The notes: generated by a model not told the origin, from the sequence alone. Numbered from the stretch's first letter, positions 17,517 through 26,787 are shown. The stretch: 31,415 nt of DNA from Flavobacterium psychrophilum (GCA_945872245.1 CAMBZB010000025.1:1-31415), one strand, 5' to 3'. Translations and numbers: made by a program.

Positions 17517-18944
17517 ATGAACAAGACTGCTCAATCAGTATGGGAAAACTGTTTGTCTTTTATCAAAGACAACATCCAAGATCAAGCCTACAAAACTTGG
17601 TTTGAACCTATAAAATCCGTTGAACTTACTGATAACGCATTGTACATTCAGGTTCCTAGTAAATTTTTCTATGAATGGTTAGAGGAACACTATGTTAAAT
17701 TATTAAAAGTTGCATTAACCAAAGAACTCGGAAAAAATGCTAAGTTACTCTATAAAATTAAAATGGAGAACACTTATGGAAATAAACAACCCTTCACAGA
17801 ACAATTACCAAGCGCGAATCGTGTTCCCATGAAACCGCAAGATGTTGATGCTCCTTTTAAAAATTTGAATCCTGAATTGAGGAATCCATTTGTTATTCCT
17901 GGTATTCGAAATTTAAAAATTGAATCGCAACTAAACGCTAACTATAGTTTTGATAATTTCTTAGAAGGAGATTCTAACAGATTAGCCCGCTCTGCAGGCA
18001 TGGCAGTTGCCAATAAACCAGGGGGGACTTCATTTAACCCGCTGTTGATTTTTGGAGGAGTTGGTCTAGGTAAAACGCATTTGGCACATGCTATTGGAGT
18101 TGAAATAAAAGACAAATATCCGGAAAAAACTGTTTTATACATTTCTGCTGAAATTTTCACCCAACAATATATTGATTCAGTAAAGAAAAACAATCGGAAT
18201 GATTTCATCCATTTTTACCAATTAATAGATGTTTTAATCATTGACGACGTTCAATTCCTTTCAGGAAAGACAGGCACACAAGATGTTTTCTTCCATATAT
18301 TTAATTATTTGCATCAAAATGGCAAACAGGTTATTTTGACTTCGGACAAGGCACCGGTTGATATGCAAGATATCGAACAGCGATTATTGTCCCGTTTCAA
18401 ATGGGGATTGTCCGCAGAATTGCATCAACCCGATTATGAAACTAGAATTTCTATCCTGAAAAATATATTATATCGTGATGGTGTAGAGATTCCTGAAGAA
18501 ATTATAGAATATGTGGCTCGAAACATAAAATCAAATGTTCGAGAACTGGAAGGTGCCATTATTTCACTGATTGCACAATCTTCTTTCAATAAAAAAGAAG
18601 TGACATTGGAACTCGCTAAAAATGTTGTTGAGAAATTCGTTAAAAATGTAAAACGAGAAATTTCGATCGATTACATCCAAAAAATAGTTTCGGATTATTT
18701 CCAGTTAGATTTGGAAACACTACAATCAAAAACTAGAAAAAGACACATAGTACAAGCCAGACAATTGGCCATGTTTTTTGCTAAAAAATTCACCAAAGCT
18801 TCTTTAGCAAACATCGGTTCTCAAATTGGTGATCGTGATCACGCTACTGTATTACATGCCTGCAAAACCGTTGACAATTTGGTTGCCACCGACAAACAAT
18901 TCAAAAAGTTTGTCGAAGACATCCATAAAAAATTAACGCTATAA
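17517..18944 (+). CDS. dnaA: Chromosomal replication initiator protein
   Basis: 475 residues. The N-terminal DnaB-interaction domain I begins WENCLSFIKDNIQDQAYKTW. A variable linker runs to about 110. The AAA+ domain has Walker A GGVGLGKTHL (about 180-189) and Walker B VLIIDDVQFLSG (about 239), with arginine-rich EQRLLSRFKWG. The C-terminal domain IV has the helix-turn-helix signature IGDRDHATVLHACKTV (about 436). It binds DnaA boxes and opens the origin. It is the first gene of a run with the LMW phosphatase (7 nt gap) and the methylase, an order familiar from flavobacteria. Confidence 0.98.
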   Translation: MNKTAQSVWENCLSFIKDNIQDQAYKTWFEPIKSVELTDNALYIQVPSKFFYEWLEEHYVKLLKVALTKELGKNAKLLYKIKMENTYGNKQPFTEQLPSANRVPMKPQDVDAPFKNLNPELRNPFVIPGIRNLKIESQLNANYSFDNFLEGDSNRLARSAGMAVANKPGGTSFNPLLIFGGVGLGKTHLAHAIGVEIKDKYPEKTVLYISAEIFTQQYIDSVKKNNRNDFIHFYQLIDVLIIDDVQFLSGKTGTQDVFFHIFNYLHQNGKQVILTSDKAPVDMQDIEQRLLSRFKWGLSAELHQPDYETRISILKNILYRDGVEIPEEIIEYVARNIKSNVRELEGAIISLIAQSSFNKKEVTLELAKNVVEKFVKNVKREISIDYIQKIVSDYFQLDLETLQSKTRKRHIVQARQLAMFFAKKFTKASLANIGSQIGDRDHATVLHACKTVDNLVATDKQFKKFVEDIHKKLTL

Positions 18945-18951
18945 GTGCATT

Positions 18952-19419
18952 ATGTCCATAAAAATTTTGATGGTTTGTTTAGGTAATATTTGTCGGTCAC
19001 CCTTAGCCGAAGGAATATTAGCTTCAAAACTTCCCAAAAATAAATTTAAAGTGGATTCTGCAGGAACAGGTTCATGGCACATTGGCAATGCTCCCGACGA
19101 GCGATCCATCATTACCGCCAAAAAAAACGGAATTCTTATCTCAAATCAAAAATGTAGACAAATCTCCACAAATGATTTTGACTTTTTTGATTATATCTAT
19201 GTTATGGATAAAACCAATTATAATGATGTCATTGAACTTTCCAAAAACCAAGAGCATAGGAAAAAAGTACAACTCATTTTAAATGAATTATTTCCAAATG
19301 AAAATGTTGATGTGCCGGATCCTTATTACGGATTACAAAACGGATTTGATTCCGTGTATCAAATGCTAAATGAAGCTTGTGATTTAATTGCAAAAAAACT
19401 TATTGAAAAGCATACTTAA
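18952..19419 (+). CDS. Low-molecular-weight protein-tyrosine phosphatase
   Basis: 155 residues. The active-site loop is C9-LGNIC-R15-S in VCLGNICRSPLAEG (CX5R), with the general acid in VPDPYYG near residue 121. All catalytic elements are present. It acts on phosphotyrosine or related phosphoesters in the cytoplasm. In flavobacteria it sits directly behind dnaA, and no cognate tyrosine kinase or capsule locus is nearby, so the substrate is unknown. Confidence 0.95.
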   Translation: MSIKILMVCLGNICRSPLAEGILASKLPKNKFKVDSAGTGSWHIGNAPDERSIITAKKNGILISNQKCRQISTNDFDFFDYIYVMDKTNYNDVIELSKNQEHRKKVQLILNELFPNENVDVPDPYYGLQNGFDSVYQMLNEACDLIAKKLIEKHT

Positions 19420-19479
19420 GCAATTACTTTCAATAAAAATAACATCGACCTGGATTCTTCATCGACCTAAGCACTAAAA

Positions 19480-20211
19480 ATGACACTTATGAAACCAGCT
19501 TCTCTATTCGGAAAACTATACCTAATTCCAACAACCCTAGGCGAGAATAATCCTGAAGACGTATTACCACAAACCGTAAAAAGGACCATTGACTTCATTG
19601 ATGATTATATAGTGGAAAATGAAAAAACAGCAAGGAAATTCATCAAAAGCATACATCCTGAAAAAGTTCAAGCCTCACTAAGGCTAAGCACTTTAAACAA
19701 ACACACCGAAGTTTCTGAACACAATAAAATGATTCAACCTTGCTTGGAAGGAAAAAACATAGGACTGATGAGCGAAGCGGGTTGTCCTGGAGTTGCAGAT
19801 CCTGGTGCTGTCATCGTAAAATTAGCTCATGAAAAGGGGATTCAAGTGGTGCCTTTAGTGGGTCCATCATCTATTCTTTTGGCAATTATGGCCTCTGGCA
19901 TGAATGGGCAGAGTTTTACTTTTAATGGATACCTCCCTATCGATAAAACCGAAAAGAAAACAGCCCTAAAAAATTTGGAGAAAATATCACAAGACAAAAA
20001 CCAATCCCAGATTTTTATCGAAACGCCTTTTAGAAACAACAAAATGCTCGAAGATATTTTACAGGCACTACACCCATCAACTTATCTTTGCATTGCCACT
20101 GATATTACACTGCCAACGGAATACATAAAAACAATGCGAGCATTTGAATGGAAAAAAATGAAAGTTGAATTACACAATCGACCTACCATTTTCATCATCC
20201 ATAAAATGTAG
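19480..20211 (+). CDS. RsmI-like SAM-dependent methyltransferase
   Basis: 243 residues of the tetrapyrrole-methylase (Rossmann-like) fold. Visible are KLYLIPTTLGE near the start, the SAM loop GLMSEAGCPGVADPGA, VPLVGPSSILLAIMASGMNGQSFTFNGYLP and FIETPFRNN. It resembles RsmI, the 16S rRNA C1402 2'-O-methylase, but lacks the C-terminal extension of about 40 residues found in E. coli RsmI. It is the shorter second paralogue type that I recall from flavobacteria, so its target is uncertain. The ATG at 19489 (MKPASLF) is an equally likely start, three codons downstream. Confidence 0.88.
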   Translation: MTLMKPASLFGKLYLIPTTLGENNPEDVLPQTVKRTIDFIDDYIVENEKTARKFIKSIHPEKVQASLRLSTLNKHTEVSEHNKMIQPCLEGKNIGLMSEAGCPGVADPGAVIVKLAHEKGIQVVPLVGPSSILLAIMASGMNGQSFTFNGYLPIDKTEKKTALKNLEKISQDKNQSQIFIETPFRNNKMLEDILQALHPSTYLCIATDITLPTEYIKTMRAFEWKKMKVELHNRPTIFIIHKM

Positions 20212-20551
20212 CACAGTAAATTCTATATTAATTGGCTATAAACCAATACAAAAAAAACCTTCTGCTAAAGTATCTTTATTTCTAAAGAAGTCTTACATCA
20301 TCGCTTTTAGATATATAATTTGGTTTGCAATTCGTTTTAAAACGTCCTATAACGAATGATTATTTTAACATAAATTAAAGGATACTTTAACTGATATCAC
20401 AAATTAAAAACCCTAACTTTATATGAAGTCTAAACGACTATTTTAAATATAAAATATTGAAATTCAATACATTACATAAAATGTAAGATTTAAAAGTATA
20501 TTAAACATTAAATTCATCGAGCAGTATTATTAATTTAAAAAACTAAATATT
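20212..20551. other. Intergenic region before the secreted protein gene
   Basis: 340 nt, AT-rich, no supported gene. It contains a small dyad ATTGG..CCAAT (20231-20247) and a palindrome TTACAT-AAA-ATGTAA (20472-20486). A TAACTTTA at 20414-20421 is a possible -7 box, but lies 130 nt from the start codon and has no -33 partner. Confidence 0.4.
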
Positions 20552-21082
20552 ATGAAATCATTTATTATTTTTTTATTGGTTTTTGGTTTTCTAACCTCCT
20601 CTTATTCTCAAAAGAAACCACCGAAAGAGGAAGGGAAAATGGATGTAATAAATTTACCCGAAATCGTAATTAAGAAAGCGGGGGCAGATTTTTCTGTCTA
20701 TATTCCGGACAAAAACCCAGATAGCAACATCAAGAGGGTTGAAGAAAAATTTATTGCCTACGACCTTGGAAAAGACAATGAAGGTTATGACGAGTATTTG
20801 TTGGTTATGCAAATAAAAAAAGGGACTCTAGCAGCAACTTATGACGAAAAAGGAAAACTAATTCGCGTTGTTGAAAATTATAAAAACGTAATACTTCCAA
20901 GCCAAGTAATTTATTCCGTTTATAAAAAATTTCCTGGATGGAAAATCGTTAATGACAAATTCCTTTATACCCAAGAAGAGGGCGATATAATTAAAAAGCA
21001 ATACAATCTTAAGATTAAAAAAAACAAAGAAGTACGTAAAATTACAGTTCGTCCAAATGGCGAAATTGTAAAAGGCCTTTAG
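20552..21082 (+). CDS. Secreted PepSY-like protein, function unknown
   Basis: 176 residues. A signal peptide (about residues 1-19, MKSFIIFLLVFGFLTSSYSQ) leads into a charged mature protein. The middle to C-terminal part (GTLAATYDEKGKLIRVVENY, then LPSQVIYSVYKKFPGWKIVNDKFLYT) has the beta-helix-beta pattern of PepSY-like/BLIP-like domains. Such proteins are periplasmic, and the fold alone gives no reaction. It has its own strong terminator downstream, and the genes beside it are unrelated. Proteins of this type are sometimes mislabelled as nicotinate-nucleotide adenylyltransferase in flavobacterial genomes (recollection). No such enzyme motif is present here. Confidence 0.8.
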   Translation: MKSFIIFLLVFGFLTSSYSQKKPPKEEGKMDVINLPEIVIKKAGADFSVYIPDKNPDSNIKRVEEKFIAYDLGKDNEGYDEYLLVMQIKKGTLAATYDEKGKLIRVVENYKNVILPSQVIYSVYKKFPGWKIVNDKFLYTQEEGDIIKKQYNLKIKKNKEVRKITVRPNGEIVKGL

Positions 21083-21101
21083 TACGCTTTAAATTAATTA
21101 T

Positions 21102-21135
21102 AAAGGCTGTCTAAAAATTTTAGACAGCCTTTTTT
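21102..21135 (+). terminator. Rho-independent terminator between convergent genes
   Basis: AAAGGCTGTCTAAAA (21102-21116) and TTTTAGACAGCCTTT (21118-21132) are exact reverse complements, followed by T to 21135. It lies 19 nt after the stop codon at 21082 and could also serve the convergent gene. Confidence 0.9.
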
Positions 21136-21157
21136 ATTGTTAAATGAAATTTAAAAA

Positions 21158-21793
21158 CTAATAAACGTTTGCGTTACTGTCGGCAACTATAAATGAAGTT
21201 TCATAGCCGCCGAAGTCTTTCAAATATGTCTTTACAGACGTGCCAAAAGCATCTCGCATATATCTCTTTCCATTGCTTCTAAAATATCTTTTCACGGAAC
21301 CTACACCTCCGAGATGCGCGGCAGCCAATATTCCAGACTCCGTAATCTTGATTCCATTGAGTATCCTTCCGTCATATTTCAAGATTTCATCTTGTAACTC
21401 CCATTTGTTTTTTGATAACAAAGCAACGAAAGCTTCTTCTTGCATTTTAGGACTGTTCAAAAATGCTGCACTATTATTAATCCCAATGGTTTTTAAGGTT
21501 TCCATACCAAATTGATATTTACCCAAATAACCTAGAGAATTAATTTTTTTGTATTGACACTGAGACTCTCTGAAGGCAATAGCTTCTTTGTAACCAATAA
21601 AATACTTTGCTGTAAAAGGAACACTCAAATTAGTGTATTCTTTTTGTTTTTGAGATGGAAATAAGTAGTGGGTTCCATCTGTTTTATTTATGAGAAACCA
21701 CTGGTTGGTATCTAAATCGAAAGGTTTAAAACCTGAGCTTAAAAAAGCGATAATTATTATCAAACTGGTATAAAAAGACCATTTGTTTATCAT
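21158..21793 (-). CDS. Exported lysozyme-like (transglycosylase-fold) protein
   Basis: 211 residues. A hydrophobic N-terminal segment (about 6-22, SFYTSLIIIIAFLSSGF) suggests export or anchoring. From about residue 66, YKEAIAFRESQCQY then SLGYLGKYQFGMETL is the pattern of lytic transglycosylase/lysozyme-like proteins, with Glu76 of FRES as the likely acid. AAAHLGGVGSVKRYF continues the fold. It probably acts on periplasmic peptidoglycan. Flavobacterial homologues are often named peptidoglycan-binding protein, but no LysM repeat is visible here. It has its own promoter and is not tightly coupled to mltG, which lies in the same orientation upstream. Confidence 0.82.
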   Translation of the reverse strand: MINKWSFYTSLIIIIAFLSSGFKPFDLDTNQWFLINKTDGTHYLFPSQKQKEYTNLSVPFTAKYFIGYKEAIAFRESQCQYKKINSLGYLGKYQFGMETLKTIGINNSAAFLNSPKMQEEAFVALLSKNKWELQDEILKYDGRILNGIKITESGILAAAHLGGVGSVKRYFRSNGKRYMRDAFGTSVKTYLKDFGGYETSFIVADSNANVY

Positions 21794-21840
21794 AAATTGT
21801 TTTTCTTCAAAACGCTGTCCCGTTAAGAAATTTCTGCGCG

Positions 21841-21848
21841 CAAATATA
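21841..21848 (-). promoter_or_regulatory. -7 element of the lysozyme-like gene
   Basis: Minus-strand TATATTTG, a full match to TAnnTTTG, 47 nt before the ATG at 21793. No clear -33 box at 17-19 nt. Confidence 0.5.
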
Positions 21849-22104
21849 CACCAAAAATCACAAGTCTGAAAATCAAGCTATTAAACTTTTCCAAAAAGAA
21901 ATAATCGGATTTTATAAAAAATTCCGGAACCCTAGTGTTTATAGTAGGTTACAGAAATCTAATTCTTATCTAATTTTGTCAAAAAAAGTGTTTTAAAAAC
22001 AGAGATTTTCGTCAATTTTAGGCAAAAATTGAAGTATAAATTAACCTATTTTAATCAAAAAAAGTCTGTTTTAACAGCGAAATAAGGAAGTTTAAATCTA
22101 ATTT
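21849..22104. other. Intergenic region downstream of mltG
   Basis: AT-rich and non-coding. On the minus strand, just after mltG, a small hairpin CTGTT-AA-AACAG (22066-22077) is followed by ACTTTTTTT. It may be a weak intrinsic terminator, but the stem is only 5 bp. Nothing else was recognised. Confidence 0.4.
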
Positions 22105-23145
22105 TTATCTTTTTACTCCCTGACCATTTATCCAATCAGAATATTTTTTGGCGTTTACACTGTGTTCTGCTAAAGTAGCAGCAAATTCATGGTGCCCAAA
22201 ATGTTCTACGCTAGCGCAAAAATAAATGAAATTGTTTTTTTCTGGATTTAGCACCGCTTCAAGCGCTGTGATGTCAGGCATCGCAATGGGCCCAGGGGGA
22301 AGCCCGATATTCACATACGTATTATAAGGCGAGGTCATGGTTAAGTCGTTGTAAAAAACTCTCTTGATTACTTGATCAAAATCATTTGACTTCTTTTTCA
22401 TGGCATAGATTACAGTGGGATCAGCCTGAAGCGGCATTCCTTGCATCATTCGATTCAAATAAACCCCTGCTATTCTGGGCCTTTCGTCTTTTTTAACGGA
22501 TTCCTTGTGTACTATTGAAGCCAAAATTGTCGCTTCAATTGGTGATAATCCTTGTCTTACCGCTTTTTCTGTACGTTCTTTATTCCAAAAATTACGGTAT
22601 TCTTTTATCATTTTGTCTCGGAATTTTACAGCCGAAGTATTCCAATAAATTTCATACGTATTCGGAATAAACATCGCCAAGACATTCTCATCAGTAAAAC
22701 TATTTTCTTTTAAGAAAATAGAATCTTTGAAAGAAGTCAGCAGTGACAGGCTATCCGCCTCAATTTGAGAACCCACCCTTCCTGCCAAATTCTCTAAACG
22801 TTCTTGATTGTTGAAAGCTAAATTCACAGGAATATTGCTTCTCAGAGCTTTAACCAACTGATAACTATTCATTCCTTTGGTGAATAAAAACCGTCCTGGT
22901 TTTATATTTTCGGGATAACTTCTTTTGCTTGCAACCATTTCAAAACGATTCATATTCTCTACAAAAGGTGCAATTATTTCCTTAACATCTTCATAAGAAG
23001 CACCCGTTGGCACATAAAGAAAGAGTTCGTTTTCTGAAAATTTAGTGTTTTTAGAAAAAATTTGATTGGCTACTATGCCCCCGTAAATCAGTAATCCTGA
23101 AATAAACGCAACAGCAACTATTGTAATGATTTTTTTTAAGTCCAA
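22105..23145 (-). CDS. mltG: Endolytic murein transglycosylase
   Basis: 346 residues. One N-terminal membrane anchor (about 6-27, IITIVAVAFISGLLIYGGIV), a LysM-like/YceG N-domain with PGRFLFTKGMNSYQLVKALR, then the catalytic YceG domain. Key sequence is ILASIVHKES with the catalytic Glu215, followed by RPRIAGVYLNRM, GMPLQADPTVIYA and SPYNTYVNIGLPPGPI. It cleaves nascent glycan strands in the periplasm and so sets strand length. The GNAT gene ends 10 nt upstream, so they are likely cotranscribed. dapF, which makes meso-diaminopimelate for the same wall, lies further upstream on the same strand. Confidence 0.96.
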   Translation of the reverse strand: MDLKKIITIVAVAFISGLLIYGGIVANQIFSKNTKFSENELFLYVPTGASYEDVKEIIAPFVENMNRFEMVASKRSYPENIKPGRFLFTKGMNSYQLVKALRSNIPVNLAFNNQERLENLAGRVGSQIEADSLSLLTSFKDSIFLKENSFTDENVLAMFIPNTYEIYWNTSAVKFRDKMIKEYRNFWNKERTEKAVRQGLSPIEATILASIVHKESVKKDERPRIAGVYLNRMMQGMPLQADPTVIYAMKKKSNDFDQVIKRVFYNDLTMTSPYNTYVNIGLPPGPIAMPDITALEAVLNPEKNNFIYFCASVEHFGHHEFAATLAEHSVNAKKYSDWINGQGVKR

Positions 23146-23155
23146 AATTGAAATT

Positions 23156-23689
23156 TTAAAATTTAGTATTAATTAATTGGAAAATGACCTCGTCTTTATA
23201 GGTTCCGTTTAGCAATGTCCAATCTTTTTTTGTGCCAATATTTTGAAAGCCAAATTTAGTAAAAAGTGCTATACTAGCCTTATTTTCAGCGCCAATATTT
23301 GCATACAATTGATGTAAATTAAGATGGCGAAAAGAATACCGAATCAACAGTTCTAGTGCTTCGGAACCAATATTCTGATTTCTGTTTTCGTCCCCTTGAA
23401 TGACGATTCCCACTCCTGCCCTATTATTCTTGGGATCAAAATCAAACAAATCAATTAATCCCAAAGCGGGAAAATCTTCATCTTGACAAATTGCCAATCT
23501 CAACTGCTTGGATTCATAGATGTCCTGATGGGCATTTTCAAGATATTGCTTCACCAAAAACCGACTGTAAGGAGTTTGCGTATTGCTTACTTCCCAAATG
23601 CTTTGGTCATTTTCCATAGCATAAACAAACTCCAAATCATTAGGCTCGAGTGCTCGGAGGTATATGTTGTCGCCTTTTAAAGTTATCAT
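23156..23689 (-). CDS. GNAT N-acetyltransferase (RimJ/RimL-like)
   Basis: 177 residues, the whole length of one GNAT domain. YLRALEPNDLEFVYAMEND is the typical start, AGVGIVIQGDENRNQNIGSEAL carries the acetyl-CoA loop (here Q/GxxNxNIG-like, less basic than the usual R-x-x-G-x-G/A), and NKASIALFTKFGFQNIG closes it. The acceptor is unknown; members of this subgroup modify protein N-termini, polyamines or antibiotics. It sits directly before mltG. Upstream (23690-23740) is a run of GAAGT/CCGAAGT-like units and then the ORF6N pseudogene. Confidence 0.88.
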   Translation of the reverse strand: MITLKGDNIYLRALEPNDLEFVYAMENDQSIWEVSNTQTPYSRFLVKQYLENAHQDIYESKQLRLAICQDEDFPALGLIDLFDFDPKNNRAGVGIVIQGDENRNQNIGSEALELLIRYSFRHLNLHQLYANIGAENKASIALFTKFGFQNIGTKKDWTLLNGTYKDEVIFQLINTKF

Positions 23690-23783
23690 TGAAAGTTGAG
23701 TTTGAAGTCCGAAGTTAGAAGCTGGGGTTTAGATGTTTAATTATATTTCAATTTGCCCTTTAAACAGAAATTATGCTGGACTT

Positions 23784-24308
23784 TTAATCGTTTTTATAAC
23801 CTATTTTATTTCTTGGTTCTGTATTTTCTTTTTTATAATCAGTTCATCAAGATAGTTAAAAACCAGTTCAATATTTTGAGTATGATTAGAAAGTTTGTTT
23901 TTGATTTCTTCAATTTCTAATTTCAGACTCAATGTGTCAGTAAGCATTTCTCTTATTTTAGTAAAGACACGTATAATTTGTATATTGACTTTTATAGCAG
24001 TTGGACTGGTTAAGAACACTCGACAACATTGCAACCCCTTGTTCTGTATAAGCCATAGGCATATATCTTGAACCTCCCCAACTTGAGGTGCCAAATTGGC
24101 TCCTCAAGTTATCAAATTCTTGTTGACTAAGCTCAAACATAAAATCCTCAGGAAATCTTTCCAAATTCCTACGAACCTGTCGCTTTAATTGTTTAGTTTC
24201 TACGACATAAAGTTCCGATAAATCTTTATCTAACATAACTTTTTGGTTTCTTATCAAGTAAATTTTACTGCTGATAATATCATCTGGAATTAGAATCTCA
24301 TTACTCAT
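23784..24308 (-). pseudogene. ORF6N-domain protein, two frameshifts
   Basis: The N-terminal part (from 24308) reads [38 protein letters not shown] and [16 protein letters not shown]. This is a complete ORF6N (phage-antirepressor/KilA-N-like) domain. The frame then slips at CC 24008-24009 (one extra C on the minus strand). Removing it gives the expected [18 protein letters not shown]. Near the A runs at 23824-23834 a single missing A breaks the tail. Adding it back gives NTEPRNKIGYKND and a stop at 23784-23786. The reconstruction is about 174 codons, the normal size. It lies between dapF and the GNAT gene. The function of chromosomal ORF6N proteins is unclear, and this copy is presumably dead. 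Confidence 0.87.
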
Positions 24309-24318
24309 ATCTATTTTT

Positions 24319-25110
24319 CTAATTCGTAATTATATCTATTTCTCCTTTAAACACAAACTCCGCAGGTCCTTTCAGGAAAACATTGGTAAACTGTCCATTA
24401 TTTTCATCAAAAGAAACTTCTAATTTACCCCCTTCTACATTCAAATGTATGGAAGTAGCATTGGTTTTCCCAATTGCATTCATTGCAATGGCAACGGCGG
24501 TTGCACCAGTCCCACAGGAGAGCGTTTCGTCTTCCACACCTCTTTCATAAGTTCGGAGTGAAAAAGTATCCGAGTTGATTTGTTTTACAAAATTAACATT
24601 ACTCCCTGCTGCTCCATATAATTGGCCGTATCGTATGGCCGCGCCGTTTTCCTTTATATTATAGCGCTTCAAATCTTCTACCAATTGCACATGATGCGGG
24701 GAACCCGTATTAAGAAACACATAATCTGGAGTAATTTTTAAATTGGAAACATCAATCATTTGCAGAGAAACCAATCCATTATCGGCTATTGTGGCATAAT
24801 GCAAGCCATCGGCAGCAATAAAAGTACAACTGCTATTGATGACGTTTAGTTTTTTGGCGAAAGCCACCAAACAACGTCCACCATTACCACACATAGAACT
24901 TGGATTTCCATCAGAATTGTAATAGACCATTCTGAAATCAGTGTCGGTATCGTTTTCCAATAAAATAAGCCCATCTCCTCCTATTCCGAAACGTCTATCG
25001 CACAAATGAGCAATAAGTTGGACATTTTCCTTTGAAAAAATTCCCAATCGATTGTCAATCATCACAAAATCGTTTCCGGTTCCTTGGTATTTATAAAATT
25101 CTAGTTGCAT
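24319..25110 (-). CDS. dapF: Diaminopimelate epimerase
   Basis: 263 residues from the ATG at 25110 ([20 protein letters not shown], the family N-terminus). A longer frame to 25164 would place the -7 box at 25131-25138 inside the gene, so it is rejected. The two catalytic cysteines are present: Cys74 in SMCGNGGRC and Cys199 in ETLSCGTGA. It interconverts LL- and meso-diaminopimelate, needed for lysine and peptidoglycan. It diverges from htrA. Downstream on the same strand are the ORF6N pseudogene, GNAT and mltG. Confidence 0.97.
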   Translation of the reverse strand: MQLEFYKYQGTGNDFVMIDNRLGIFSKENVQLIAHLCDRRFGIGGDGLILLENDTDTDFRMVYYNSDGNPSSMCGNGGRCLVAFAKKLNVINSSCTFIAADGLHYATIADNGLVSLQMIDVSNLKITPDYVFLNTGSPHHVQLVEDLKRYNIKENGAAIRYGQLYGAAGSNVNFVKQINSDTFSLRTYERGVEDETLSCGTGATAVAIAMNAIGKTNATSIHLNVEGGKLEVSFDENNGQFTNVFLKGPAEFVFKGEIDIITN

Positions 25111-25130
25111 TTTAGTTGAATTGTGTAACG

Positions 25131-25138
25131 CAAAAGTA
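25131..25138 (-). promoter_or_regulatory. dapF -7 element
   Basis: Minus-strand TACTTTTG, a full TAnnTTTG match, 20 nt upstream of the dapF ATG at 25110. It fixes the choice of the shorter start. Confidence 0.6.
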
Positions 25139-25243
25139 CAAACTATTAATGAAATGTTAATCATTGTTAAAGAACGTTAAACTGTTTTTTTGAAATATGA
25201 AAATATATAATTTTACGTTCAATAACATAAAAATCATACTATC

Positions 25244-26644
25244 ATGAATCGAATTTCAAGTCTATTCCTAGTGTCATTGTTCAGCGGAGTCCTTACTCTT
25301 AGCGCCTACAAATTGTTATTTGACAACAATGGCTATTTTTCTACTAACAAAAACTCCATTGTAACTGATGCTCCCAATTCCTATGGGAGGACGGTTGGAT
25401 TATCCGCAGAGGCGGTCGACTTTACTGAAGCTGCCGACAAGACCATTCATACTGTGGTTCACGTAAAAAATGTGTCACGACAAACCATCAACAATCCTTT
25501 GATGGAATTCTTCTATGGCTTTGGTGGACAACAATCACAAGAGCAAGTAGGAACGGGTTCCGGAGTAATTATTTCTGAAGATGGGTATATTGTTACCAAT
25601 AACCATGTGGTTAAAAACGCCTCGGAAATTGAAATTACTTTGAATAATAAAAAATCATATCCAGCGAAACTGATAGGAACCGATTCTAAAATGGATATTG
25701 CCCTATTAAAAATAACGACTGAAGAAAAGTTGCCTTATTCTGCTTTTGCCAATTCTGATTCGGTGAAAATTGGTGAATGGGTATTGGCGGTTGGAAATCC
25801 ATACAATCTAACCTCAACCGTAACAGCAGGAATCGTTTCGGCCAAAGCCAGAAATTTAGACACAGGAGGTATCCAATCTTTTCTTCAAACGGATGCCGCC
25901 GTTAACCCCGGAAATAGTGGCGGCGCCTTAGTAAATACAAGAGGAGAACTCATCGGAATCAACACCATGATTTCGTCACCAACAGGAAGTTACACAGGAT
26001 ATTCTTTTGCGATTCCTTCTAATATTACCCGAAAAATAATCGAGGATATTATGGAATTTGGAAATGTACAAAGAGGTATTTTGGGTGTTGAAGGAGGCGA
26101 ATTGAACTCCAGTGCTTCCAAAGAATTGGGCATCAAAGAAACCGAAGGATTTTATATCAAAAAAGTAAGTAAAAAATCTGGTGCCGAAAAAGCCGGATTA
26201 CTCAAGGGCGATATTATCGTAAAACTTGATGAACAAAAAGTGAGTACTTTTGCTGATTTGTCAGGATATATCAGCACCAAAAGACCAGGAGACAAAGTAG
26301 AAGTTACCTATATAAGAGACGGTAAAAACAAAACAGTCCCGGTTATTTTGAGTAAAAACGAATTGTTTGGTACGGAATTCAAAGGCATCGAATTAGAAAA
26401 TTTAGAAGCCGCTGACAAAAAGAAATTCAATTTGGATTATGGCGTAAAAATTAAGTCGCTTACCAACCCCAATCTAAAACAATATGAAGCGGAACTGATT
26501 GGAAATATTATTTTAAAAATTGATAACGTCAAAGCTACTGATATCGAAACGGTTTCTAAATTATTAAACGATAAAGGCGAAAACCAAAGTGTTCGAATTG
26601 AAATGTTGAGCAAAAGTGGACAATTATTACAAATAATCATCTAA
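25244..26644 (+). CDS. htrA: HtrA/Deg-family periplasmic serine protease
   Basis: 466 residues. An N-terminal signal or anchor segment (about 5-24), then the trypsin-like domain with catalytic triad His121 (VTNNHVVK), Asp151 (SKMDIALLKI) and Ser225 (NPGNSGGALV). Two PDZ domains follow (about 275-365, with ILGVEGGEL; and about 375-466). The protease degrades or refolds damaged envelope proteins. Upstream, TTTG at 25189-25192 and TAATTTTA at 25208-25215 are 15 nt apart and only weakly promoter-like. A good intrinsic terminator follows. Confidence 0.95.
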   Translation: MNRISSLFLVSLFSGVLTLSAYKLLFDNNGYFSTNKNSIVTDAPNSYGRTVGLSAEAVDFTEAADKTIHTVVHVKNVSRQTINNPLMEFFYGFGGQQSQEQVGTGSGVIISEDGYIVTNNHVVKNASEIEITLNNKKSYPAKLIGTDSKMDIALLKITTEEKLPYSAFANSDSVKIGEWVLAVGNPYNLTSTVTAGIVSAKARNLDTGGIQSFLQTDAAVNPGNSGGALVNTRGELIGINTMISSPTGSYTGYSFAIPSNITRKIIEDIMEFGNVQRGILGVEGGELNSSASKELGIKETEGFYIKKVSKKSGAEKAGLLKGDIIVKLDEQKVSTFADLSGYISTKRPGDKVEVTYIRDGKNKTVPVILSKNELFGTEFKGIELENLEAADKKKFNLDYGVKIKSLTNPNLKQYEAELIGNIILKIDNVKATDIETVSKLLNDKGENQSVRIEMLSKSGQLLQIII

Positions 26645-26668
26645 ATTTTATAATCCCAAAAAAGGAAG

Positions 26669-26699
26669 CCATCTTGCAAAATCAAGATGGTTTTTTTTT
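26669..26699 (+). terminator. Rho-independent terminator of htrA
   Basis: CCATCTTG (26669-26676), a 6-nt loop, CAAGATGG (26683-26690), then nine T to 26699. It starts 25 nt after the stop codon. Confidence 0.92.
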
Positions 26700-26719
26700 G
26701 AAAAATAATTACGCAATCG

Positions 26720-26751
26720 TTTTCGTAAAACATTTAAAAGATATACTTTTG
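26720..26751 (+). promoter_or_regulatory. gap promoter
   Basis: -7 box TACTTTTG at 26744-26751 (full consensus) with TTTTCG at 26720-26725 as a -33-like box, spacing 18 nt. It predicts a leader of about 30 nt before the ATG at 26788. Confidence 0.6.
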
Positions 26752-26787
26752 CACAAAATTTAATTAATATTTCTATCTAATTTCAAT

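Noticed and set aside
20165..20359. 64-residue ORF after the methylase
   Set aside because: It overlaps the methylase end in another frame and is low-complexity, with no signal or domain.
20472..20486. TTACAT-AAA-ATGTAA palindrome as an operator
   Set aside because: Short, AT-only type dyads are common at this base composition, and no regulator or promoter is tied to it.
25111..25164. Longer dapF start at 25164
   Set aside because: The -7 box at 25131-25138 is inside it, and the family N-terminus starts at the ATG at 25110.
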